Source: Sordaria brevicollis (lineage: Eukaryota > Ascomycota > Sordariomycetes > Sordariales > Sordariaceae). Taken from it: a stretch of 64,000 bases of DNA. Shown here one piece after another: positions 56,813-64,000 of this stretch. The stretch spans positions 1,240,001 through 1,304,000 of the forward strand of contig JAUTDP010000006.1 of NCBI GenBank assembly GCA_033439795.1, written 5' to 3'. Positions within the stretch are counted from its first letter, which is position 1, and every line of letters begins with the position of its first letter. Made by a program: the position numbers and the translations under genes. The notes beneath the pieces are model-generated. The model was not told the origin of the DNA. It did no database searches and saw only the letters and a list, made by a program, of their open reading frames with translations.

Positions 56813-57836
56813 ATGGGATCCACAGAGAATGGCTATCATCTTCCGGCAGATGCCGTATGGTTCAGTAAGAAGCCTCCCGTTTCCACTGCTTTCCTGGTGC
56901 CAGCCTCCCTCTCCTCGGCTCATTACTGACACTCCCCCAGTAACCGGCTGCTCCCAAGGCATAGGCCGCGCCCTGTGCGAACTTGTGCTCGCCAAGGGCC
57001 ACCGTCTGGCCGCCACAGCTCGTAACCCCACGACGGGCCTCTCTTACCTCTCCGAGGAGTCCACGCCTTCGTCGCGGCTCCTCAAACTTCCTCTGGACGT
57101 GACCACTCGCTCGTCCATCGACGCAGCGCTCGACGCCACTGTAGCGCACTTTGGCCGCATCGACGTGATCGTCAACAACGCCGGCATGTTCATCTACGGT
57201 AACACCGAGAGCGCGGACGAGGCCGATGGCCGGGCCCTGTTCGAGACGAACTACTGGGGCCCCCTGCACATCATGCGGCGAGGCGTGGCTATCATGCGCG
57301 ATGTGAACCCAAAGTCTTCGTCGTGCGATGGCGCTCAGGGAGGCGTGATCTTGAACGTCACTTCGGTTGGTGGGCGCGTGGCATTTGCTGGGTGTGCGTT
57401 CTATGATGCTAGCAAGGTCGGGTTGGAGTCGTCTACCGAGTGTTTCGCACAGGAACTCAAGCCGGAGTGGAACATTCATCTAAGTTGCATCCAGCCGGGT
57501 GCCGTCAGCACGGGCTTCATCGCCGGAAGAAAAAGGGTTGACGAACACCCGGCGTATTCAGGGTATGAAGGGAGTCTTCAAACCATCGACAAGTACTTTG
57601 ATGATCCGAAGGCACCTGAAAACTGGAATACAGCGGAGGGCATGGCAGAAGGTATCTACAAGACAGTTAGTTCGGGTAAGGAGATTTTGAGGAGGGTGCC
57701 ACTGGGGCCAGATGCCTGGGGCACTCTGATGGCGGACCACGAAAGAAATGGAAAGGAGTTGCAGGCTTCGAAGGAACTGGCAATGAAAGTGGGCAACGCA
57801 GAGGGTGCTGCAAACTTGAGCAATTTGGTCAAGTAG
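56813..57836 (+). CDS. Short-chain dehydrogenase/reductase
   Basis: NAD(P)-dependent oxidoreductase of the classical SDR type. Two exons (56813-56864, 56941-57836), 315 aa. The join is in the cofactor motif: ...VWF then ITGCSQGIGRALCELVLAKG (TGxxxGIG). Also present are NNAGMF, the catalytic serine in LNVTSVGG and YDASK (YxxxK), followed by PGAVSTGF. Arg follows the first strand (AATARNP), favouring NADP(H). The 17-codon first exon was chosen because it restores the motif; the ATG at 56829 within the intron-spanning frame would not. Substrate unknown; no biosynthetic neighbours. Confidence 0.9.
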
Positions 57837-58108
57837 ACTAAGTCTATTATTCTCTTCCAGATACCAAAAGGACGATGACGAAAGAAATAGTATGTAGGGG
57901 TATCCTGTAACTCTGCAATGCTTTGCTAATATCCAATTGTGCGCCATATTCTCCTCCAGCTCCCCTTTCCGTCTGTTATGCTCGATTATCTCGACGTGGT
58001 CTCGATGACCCAGTCGTCCTCCGCTCTACTCTTCCAAGGCTCAATTGGGTGTCGCGTAGCCAGACGTTTTCGTGAATGTACGACTGACTTCCTTGCCGGG
58101 TGGCTCCT

Positions 58109-58558
58109 CTAGTCCCTGCCGGTAGGGTGTCTGTAGAGGACATACCAGGCGTGGATGATGCCAGGGAACCAAGCCAAGATGGTCAAGAGGATGTTGATCC
58201 AAAAGTCGACCTTGAAGCCGCGGTCAAAGAAGACAGCCAAGGGTGGGACGAAGATGGCGAGGATGAAGAGGATGATGTCGGAAGCGCCGAAGCGTCTCTG
58301 GGTAACGGCCGGAGTGGTGGCTACTGACTTTTCGTTGGCATAGGTGCTTGCGGTGTTTGGACGGTTGCTGGCTGGTGCTGTGCCGGCAGCCGTGGTGGCG
58401 CCGTATGTTGTGCCCGCGGTTTGGTGCCCGGCTTGGGATGTCATGGGTGTGCCAGCTCCGGCAGTTCCAGCGGTAGGGGCAACGTGATGGGACTTTTCCG
58501 TCGAGGTGTTGGGGACCGTGGGAGGTGCCGCATATGCTTGGGACATGGAGCTCTGCAT
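58109..58558 (-). CDS. PMP3/UPF0057-family membrane protein with long N-terminus
   Basis: Small plasma-membrane proteolipid family that affects membrane potential and salt tolerance (yeast Pmp3). 149 aa, intronless. Residues 92-144 are the family core with two membrane helices: DIILFILAIFVPPLAVFFDR and FWINILLTILAWFPGIIHAW, then YVLYRHP. Yeast Pmp3 is only 55 aa. Here a Thr/Ala/Gly-rich hydrophilic extension of about 90 residues precedes the core, as in some fungal paralogues. Met1 (58558) and Met5 (58546) are both possible starts. Confidence 0.92.
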   Translation of the reverse strand: MQSSMSQAYAAPPTVPNTSTEKSHHVAPTAGTAGAGTPMTSQAGHQTAGTTYGATTAAGTAPASNRPNTASTYANEKSVATTPAVTQRRFGASDIILFILAIFVPPLAVFFDRGFKVDFWINILLTILAWFPGIIHAWYVLYRHPTGRD

Positions 58559-59865
58559 CTTGGAGGCTTGGATGTGGTCGATTTGTGGCTTTTGGTGAAG
58601 TTGATTATTAGGTGTCGAGGTAATTGATGTGACTTCGATTGACGCTTCTAGGTATTGCGCAGTGGTTGTTGGTGATTAGGTAGAATATGGACAGTGGATG
58701 TTCGTGTGGTGGTTCGGTCAAGATAGGTCAAACTGCGACGCTAGGAATGGGGGCTTCTGCCGGGCTATTTCTATCTCCCTTTCGGTCTTGACTTCCACCC
58801 CTTCAATGACATTGAGAAGGAACCATGAGATCACAAGGCAAAGTTTTCCCCATCACTTCCGGAAAGCACGATGGTGAACAGGTTCAGTGGAAGGAGCAAC
58901 AACGGTGGTTGTGGCGGATAAGGGTCCAATGACGTCATATTTGAGGATGCCCGCACCCACAAATTTCTTTGACGACGACAACGTCTGTCGATCCTTCCCG
59001 TCATTCTCACGTTTTCACGCTACATTGAGTCAATCGCTCTCTTCCTGTTCGTTCTTGCCGTTTATGCGGTTAAGTAAGCCGAGCATGGAAGCAATTGCGG
59101 AAAGACTCGGCGTGGATATCAGCGACGACCGACGAGCCCTCCACACCGATATCGCAATCCAAGATCAAGGAGAAAACATACCGAGAACATTTTCTTTCAA
59201 CTTCACGTCGACAGATTGACCAACTGACTGCAAGCCATCTCGCTCTGTCTTTATAGAAAGGATGCTCCAAAAGCGCGCCTTTCCAACCCTCTCAGGACGC
59301 ACCTAGACATCATCCCCGATTCCACACTCTGAAACGGCAGTCATCGAGGCATGCACCAGTCCATGTGATTTGGCGCATGGAGTTTGCTGTACAAGTCATG
59401 GTGCTACTCAGGTATTTGAAAGCAACACTGGACGCGACGTTTTGACTCTATGTCACATCACCCAACAACATGTCTTTCAAGTGTCACCGCAGACACGATT
59501 TTCCCCAGGTATGGCAACATATAGGCAGGTAGGTTGCCGGATACAACACTTTGCGTATGTGATAGATCGCAAGAACATCTGGCAGTCATGGTAAGTCCCG
59601 GGTCCTTTTATTTTTACCACCAAGGGAATGTTTTTGTGAGTAGGTTGAACTCTCTTCATAGTCTTCTGCTTCTGCTCTAGTTTCAACCGAGCAAGACCGA
59701 GAACTCAAGCTCTAGCTTTCCAGTTTCCACCACCAAAGAACATGGCGCAGAACCCGATGATTCCCGCTATGACACTTCTGTTATATTACATCGTCTTCTG
59801 GGAAAGACGACGGGCCACGCGGCTACTCTAGGGCATCAAAACTAATCACTCTCCAAGGGACCTCT
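58559..59865. other. Intergenic, pmp3-like promoter
   Basis: 1.3 kb between two minus-strand genes. No convincing gene. Confidence 0.55.
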
Positions 59866-61851
59866 CTATGTCGTTAAGCGTCTCCCAGAACTGTTATAAT
59901 CCTTAGCATCCCCTTCAACTGTGAAAACCGATCCACATCCTGTAGCCCATACCATCTTACCGCCTCTGCCTCTGATAAGTTTGCGGCGGACATATCTCAA
60001 CCCCCACTCCTCCTTTCTCGGATATACGCCCAAGTACTTCCTTTCCTCCTCCGGTACATGATCCCAATCGGTATACATTTGGTACAGGCTTCGCCACTCA
60101 AAACCCTCTGGTACCATTCTCTTCGCCTCGTCCATTGCCGCCACGCGCAAGAAGATGCCTTGTACGCCACCGTGTCGGTCGAAGTCATTGGGCTGTCTGG
60201 GGTCGGCGCGGGGTTCGTGCTGTGCAGCCCAATCCTCATACTCCTCATCCGTCATGACTGGGATATAAGTCCCGTCGCTGAACTCATCGAATCCCGTCAT
60301 CTCTGTCTTGACCTCCCGATACAAGTTCAGCGCTTGAGGCGGTCTATCCTCAACATCGAGCATGTGCGTAAGCCACGCCAAATCATTTTCCTCCTTACCA
60401 TCATTTTCAGCCATATTCATCAACTCATGAAGCCACTCTGCGAAATACGAATAGTCCGGGTCGCGAGGGCGCTCGTTGATGTTTCTTGTCCCCCATTTTT
60501 CCTTGGCCCTCTTTTCAATATCCTCCACAAGTTTCTTTCCCACGCCCTCAAAAATTCCCGACGCCTCTTCTCTGCGTTGCCGGGTTTTAGCTTCCCAGTA
60601 CTGGCTCATGTCCAGGCCCGCGCCCAGCTTCTCATACCCTTCGTAATCGCCTATGGCGATCAAGGCCCTCGCGCACCGAAACTTGGTTCTTTCCGTCGGC
60701 CTCATCCGCGCCATGGCCAAATACGTACACTGATGCGCATGGTCCGGAAACCACATGAGAGTCGGCATGTCCTCCTCGGGCGTATCCTCCTTTAACCAAG
60801 AGAGATCGTTGTGCATGACGAAGCGGGCATGGATAAATGGCATCAGGTTGATGCCCAGCTGTTTCTGGACTGCCAGTTGCTCTGGGGATGCCCACCACTT
60901 GGCAAAGAAGACCGAGTGGTAGATGCCACGCACGACGCACTGCAATTCGCCAGGGATTATGACACCAGGCCGCCGGAGACGCGAGTACCGCTCAATATTA
61001 CTGGACCAAGCGGCCATCAGGATGAGGAGGTTCTTGTCGGCTATGGAAGCGGCGTGAGATGGGAGATCTAGCGGGAGCGGGGCGTACAAGAGCCGGAGGG
61101 TATCTTCGGAAACGGGAATCTGGGAAGGGCGGAGAGCGTTCTTGTCAGGGGAAAGGTTGCGGTCCTCGGTTATGTCGAAGATTGGGGCCGGGATTGTGTG
61201 AGGGTTGAAGAAGTTGCCCGGAGGCATGGGGTACTTGGCAAGAGTTTGACGGGTACATGTGTTTCCCATGAGGAAAACTCCCGGCCTGGGATCTTCCGTC
61301 CGGATCTTGAGGGCGTAGTCGTCCATGATGGCGTAACGGGTTGGTTGGCGCATGATGGACTCGTAAATGACTTTGCTTCCGGGTGCAGAACTATCACGGG
61401 CTTCCTCTGCAATGGCAACCTCGGGCAAAAGATCGAGCTCGTCGTACAGAGCGGTGTAGCCGGCCATAGCACACACACGTCCAACTTGATACTGGATGGC
61501 TGGCCGCGTCTCTCCATACCGGGCGATAAGTTGCCGGAGTGTTTGCTCGCTGGGCAGGTCAGGGTGCCAAAAGCAATACGGGAATTCTTCCTCCTTCTCC
61601 ATCTGCGGGATTTCGCCGCTCATGATGGCGCGCGCGTTGAGCGCCCGGGTGATGGAAGGGAGCTCTGGGGTGCCGTGCAACTCAATGGCAAAGCCGGTGT
61701 GGTGTCGGATGCCGCGTAGCAGACACCACTGGGTGACTTTGGAGGCTAGACCGTCGGGAATGTTTTGGCCGTTGAATGCAGCTTCATTTTTGGCGAGGTC
61801 GTCGGCTGAGAAGTCCATCATCTCCATTAGGGAAGCGAGAGAACCTGCCAT
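59866..61851 (-). CDS. Unknown 661-aa protein
   Basis: No family recognised. A single long ORF without introns, MAGSLASLMEMMDFSADDLA at the start, rich in charged and aromatic residues throughout; no signal peptide or membrane span. The middle has helical stretches (LGINLMPFIHARFVMHNDLS, HAHQCTYLAMARMRPTERTK). A coiled Lys/Glu region follows (KKLVEDIEKRAKEKWG), and the last 150 residues carry many Trp/Tyr (WRSLYQMYTDWDHV, EEWGLRYVRRKL). Length and low overlap with other frames make it a real gene. A miniature transposon sits 49 bp upstream of its ATG, so its 5' region is recent or altered. Confidence 0.8.
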   Translation of the reverse strand: MAGSLASLMEMMDFSADDLAKNEAAFNGQNIPDGLASKVTQWCLLRGIRHHTGFAIELHGTPELPSITRALNARAIMSGEIPQMEKEEEFPYCFWHPDLPSEQTLRQLIARYGETRPAIQYQVGRVCAMAGYTALYDELDLLPEVAIAEEARDSSAPGSKVIYESIMRQPTRYAIMDDYALKIRTEDPRPGVFLMGNTCTRQTLAKYPMPPGNFFNPHTIPAPIFDITEDRNLSPDKNALRPSQIPVSEDTLRLLYAPLPLDLPSHAASIADKNLLILMAAWSSNIERYSRLRRPGVIIPGELQCVVRGIYHSVFFAKWWASPEQLAVQKQLGINLMPFIHARFVMHNDLSWLKEDTPEEDMPTLMWFPDHAHQCTYLAMARMRPTERTKFRCARALIAIGDYEGYEKLGAGLDMSQYWEAKTRQRREEASGIFEGVGKKLVEDIEKRAKEKWGTRNINERPRDPDYSYFAEWLHELMNMAENDGKEENDLAWLTHMLDVEDRPPQALNLYREVKTEMTGFDEFSDGTYIPVMTDEEYEDWAAQHEPRADPRQPNDFDRHGGVQGIFLRVAAMDEAKRMVPEGFEWRSLYQMYTDWDHVPEEERKYLGVYPRKEEWGLRYVRRKLIRGRGGKMVWATGCGSVFTVEGDAKDYNSSGRRLTT

Positions 61852-61900
61852 GAAGGTGTTACGGCCAGGTGGTGTAGGGTTGAAGGAGGACTCAAATCAA

Positions 61901-62372
61901 GGGACGGACTCGGCGGGCAGTGTCACTTACTCTAGTCGACTACACGGGCAGTGCCATACAAATCCCTAACCCTCAAAAATGTTTGCCCAACACAGTTAAT
62001 TACTGTTAGTATAGCTAACGTGAGGACTTTGTAGTTAACGAGTTTAAAGCCCGCCACGCCGCGCTACGCTACTTTGAAGGTATCGCTAAATGCAGTAATA
62101 TAGTGCGCAATCTTTCCGTTTGGGAGAGATTAGAGGAGATTGGGCGTACTTTAACATTATTCTTGATAATAATAAAGTGATGTGGTTGTAACGGTTTGCT
62201 CAACACCAAGAAATTATCACCGCTTATTTAGGGGATCCCTTATTTAGACTATGGATATTAAGGGTTAGGGATTTGTGTGGCACTGCCCGTGGAGTGAAGC
62301 CCTCTCTGGTCGACTATACGGGCAGTGATACTGCCCGCGGAGAAAAACGACACTGCCCGCCGAGTCCGTCCC
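61901..62372. mobile_element. MITE-1: 24-bp TIRs, 8-bp target duplication
   Basis: 472 bp. Perfect 24-bp inverted ends (61901-61924 and 62349-62372) begin GGGACGGACTCGGCGGGCAG. The 8-bp direct repeat CAAATCAA flanks it at 61893-61900 and 62373-62380. Inside, CGGGCAGTG/CACTGCCCG words recur near both ends, like subterminal transposase sites. CCCTAACCCT (61964) faces AGGGTTAGGG (62261). It has no ORF, so it is non-autonomous. The 8-bp duplication suggests a hAT or MULE mobiliser. It is not RIP-degraded. Confidence 0.88.
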
Positions 62373-62454
62373 CAAATCAATGTCAAGGGTGTCATGGAGG
62401 AAATGGAGGGACAAAAGTCGTGAAAGGGAGGGAGAGAGAACTGACCGGGCTTTA

Positions 62455-62658
62455 CAGTAACCTCCCCTGTTAATGCAAGCACCCCTTTATGCAAACACAT
62501 ACAAACGTCCCCTGTTAATGCAAAGGTTTTCTGGTGCCGCAATTCCCAGTTTTGTATGTAAGTGCGGCACCCCTTTATGCAAAACACCACTTAATGCAAA
62601 AGATTTGGACCTTTCCCCATAGTGCCGGAATTAGTTGCATTAACAGGGGAGGTTACTG
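62455..62658. mobile_element. MITE-2: pogo/Fot1-like, TA target duplication
   Basis: 204 bp with perfect 24-bp inverted ends (62455-62478 and 62635-62658) beginning CAGTAACCTCCCCTGTTAAT, each bordered by TA (62453-62454 and 62659-62660). CAGT ends with a TA duplication are typical of pogo/Fot1 Tc1-mariner elements of fungi. The words TTAATGCAA and TTTATGCAAA recur inside. No coding capacity. Confidence 0.88.
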
Positions 62659-62847
62659 TATACTTCTAGGTGGGCACGGTCGGTCTAGATTACATGGACA
62701 TGGACTGGAGGGTCGTACCCGCCGCCACTGCAGGGGTCAGACACACAGAAGAAAGAGAGAGGCACCAGGATTGCTTAAGGGTGGAGCAACGGTCTACCTG
62801 AAGGAGTAACGCAGGTACGTAGGCGACCCACCACAGTCCCTTTGTTA

Positions 62848-63111
62848 CCGTATTGTCTCGGGGCATCCGGATTGACTTCTCTTAGGTAAAGAGGCTTAAT
62901 CTGACCGAACGCTCACACATACTGCAATATTCATGCTCCTCAAAACTCAGCGCATGCTATCGATTATGGAGTGTTCCGGGCTCAAACACTAACATTCACT
63001 ATCTTCCGTACAGGTCAAAGAAGCAATCTTCGCGCAGCATACATGAGCTTTCTGCTAGATTAGGCCTTCTTACCTAAGAAAACTCGATCCGGATGCCCCG
63101 AGACAATACGG
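62848..63111. mobile_element. MITE-3: ~55-bp TIRs, TA target duplication
   Basis: 264 bp. The left end (62848 on) and right end (63111 backwards) share CCGTATTGTCTCGGGGCATC exactly for the first 25 bases, then an imperfect match to about 55 bases including TCTTAGGTAA and TAATCT. TA borders both ends (62846-62847 and 63112-63113), as for Tc1/mariner-type insertion. No coding capacity. Its ends do not match MITE-1 or MITE-2, so it belongs to a third family. Confidence 0.85.
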
Positions 63112-63113
63112 TA

Positions 63114-63841
63114 TCATATGCCGGTGGTTGAAAGGTTGACAAATTATATTAGGTTATGAAAGGCCACCACACCACTTATCCAGATGGACACAGTTGATGG
63201 TAGAATTACATTACTTTCGCAGCCAGGCGGCGGCCAAGGAAGACTACACACCAGTCGATCTTCTTTCGCTGGGCCGATGTGTAAGGCTTTTTTTCTTTCT
63301 TTGGCACCGCCTGGCAACTCACAAAGTGGAAGCCTATGCCGTGTCTGTTGGTCGCATCCTTGCTATAACCTTATTTGCACCCCCGAGTTGTGCCTTTGCG
63401 ACGGTTGTGTCCAATCTTACCCATCGCGTACGATTTATATGCAATATTCTATGAGGAATGAAAGACATCTCTCTCATCACCGCTTCCTAGAACATGAAGT
63501 CTTTGTCTCCACGGGATAAGTCCAGCCAGTGTCCTATTTTCCTACGTCTACGTTACTCGTCAATCAAGCATAAAGGAACTGCAATGTTGATATCACTGGT
63601 TACTAATACAAAAAAGCTGTTCCGCATTTCCTCTTTGCCTCGTCCCCTATTACCTTCAATAGCAATACGGCAAAACGATACTATCTACGGTCACTTGTCG
63701 CAACGTCTATCTGCGACAAGATAAAAACTACAGCCACATTAACTCCCAAAAGAAAAAACATCACTGCTGGATTTATCCAAGCACAAAAACAAAAACAATA
63801 CGGCGGCGTAAAGGAAGCAAAAAAAAAAAGCAAAAGAAGAA
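63114..63841. other. Intergenic, no gene seen
   Basis: Short ORFs only (up to 111 codons) without domains; the tRNA-Ile terminator lies at the right end. Confidence 0.55.
63819..63829 (-). terminator. RNA polymerase III terminator of tRNA-Ile
   Basis: A run of 11 A on the plus strand (T on the tRNA strand), starting 12 bp past the tRNA 3' end. Confidence 0.75.
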
Positions 63842-63939
63842 TGCCCAATAACAGGATTGAACTGTTGACCTTCGCATGGACTTGATATCTCGTGGAGAAG
63901 ATATTAGTACGACGCTCTAACCAGCTGAGCTAATCGGGC
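63842..63939 (-). tRNA. tRNA-Ile(AAT) with 24-nt intron
   Basis: The acceptor stem GCCCGAT pairs with ATTGGGC (one G-U); discriminator A. The D arm is GCTCAGCTGGTTAGAGC; the T arm is AACAG-TTCAATC-CTGTT. The anticodon stem TCGTA/TGCGA (one wobble) encloses CT-AAT-A (anticodon 63905-63903). A 24-nt intron (63901-63878) follows one base 3' of the anticodon. Confidence 0.93.
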
Positions 63940-64000
63940 GATTACTGGTTGTTGAAAAGCGGGCCCAATTCTTGGTATTATAGGCGGGCTACTAGGAGAG

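Noticed and set aside
61964..62270. CCCTAACCCT/AGGGTTAGGG as interstitial telomere sequence
   Set aside because: Each is under two repeat units and lies symmetrically inside MITE-1, so it is part of the element's subterminal structure and not a telomere relic.

Overview
This window is nuclear DNA of a filamentous ascomycete, most likely a Neurospora or close Sordariales relative. The evidence is short introns with GTAAG/GTATG donors and CTAAC branch points, intron-bearing tRNA genes, a clear con-10 homologue (a conidiation gene described in Neurospora), a HET-domain gene, and AT-rich blocks full of stop codons that look like repeat-induced point mutation (RIP). No assembly or species data were available, so the species call is inference.

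Layout. 1-5150 is a RIP-degraded LTR/Gypsy retrotransposon on the minus strand (gag and retropepsin remnants, start of reverse transcriptase running off the left edge). 5150-7891 is a normal-GC island with no convincing gene and a 145-bp-arm inverted repeat. 7900-11300 is a complete but RIP-mutated Mutator-like DNA transposon (3,401 bp, 70-bp terminal inverted repeats, 8-bp target duplication) carrying a wrecked MULE transposase. Ordinary genic DNA follows: laccase (11.9-13.7 kb, +), NCS1 uracil/allantoin-type permease (15.0-17.0, -), a 3.8-kb gene-free stretch, a UBA-like/ankyrin-like/ClpB-type AAA+ ATPase (20.8-23.2, -), flavin monooxygenase (24.6-26.3, +), Lcp5/neuroguidin (26.5-27.7, -), TM9/nonaspanin (28.7-30.7, +), Mediator subunit 4 (31.1-32.2, -), six-exon QCR10 (32.7-33.7, +), ALG10 glucosyltransferase (34.2-36.7, +), con-10 (38.4-38.9, +), trypsin-like protease (39.3-40.7, -), secreted GH43-like hydrolase (42.4-43.7, +), a His-tract protein (45.5-46.0, +), a frameshifted HET-domain gene (47.6-49.9, -), tRNA-Leu(AAG) (53.9, +), an F-box-like protein (54.2-56.0, -), a short-chain dehydrogenase (56.8-57.8, +), a PMP3-family protein (58.1-58.6, -) and a large orphan protein (59.9-61.9, -). 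The right end holds three miniature inverted-repeat elements side by side (61.9-63.1 kb) and tRNA-Ile(AAT) (63.8-63.9, -).

The genes form no operon or biosynthetic cluster. They are a mix of housekeeping functions (ribosome biogenesis, transcription, respiration, N-glycosylation, tRNA) and accessory functions (laccase, GH43, HET, AAA+ ATPase). The least expected content is: the intact ends of the MULE; the three-MITE cluster, whose first member lies 49 bp from a start codon; the UBA-like/ankyrin-like/single-ClpB-domain protein; the HET gene with a one-base frame break inside its most conserved N-terminal motif; and the in-frame duplication inside con-10. Exon-intron structures were assembled by hand from splice signals and reading-frame continuity.
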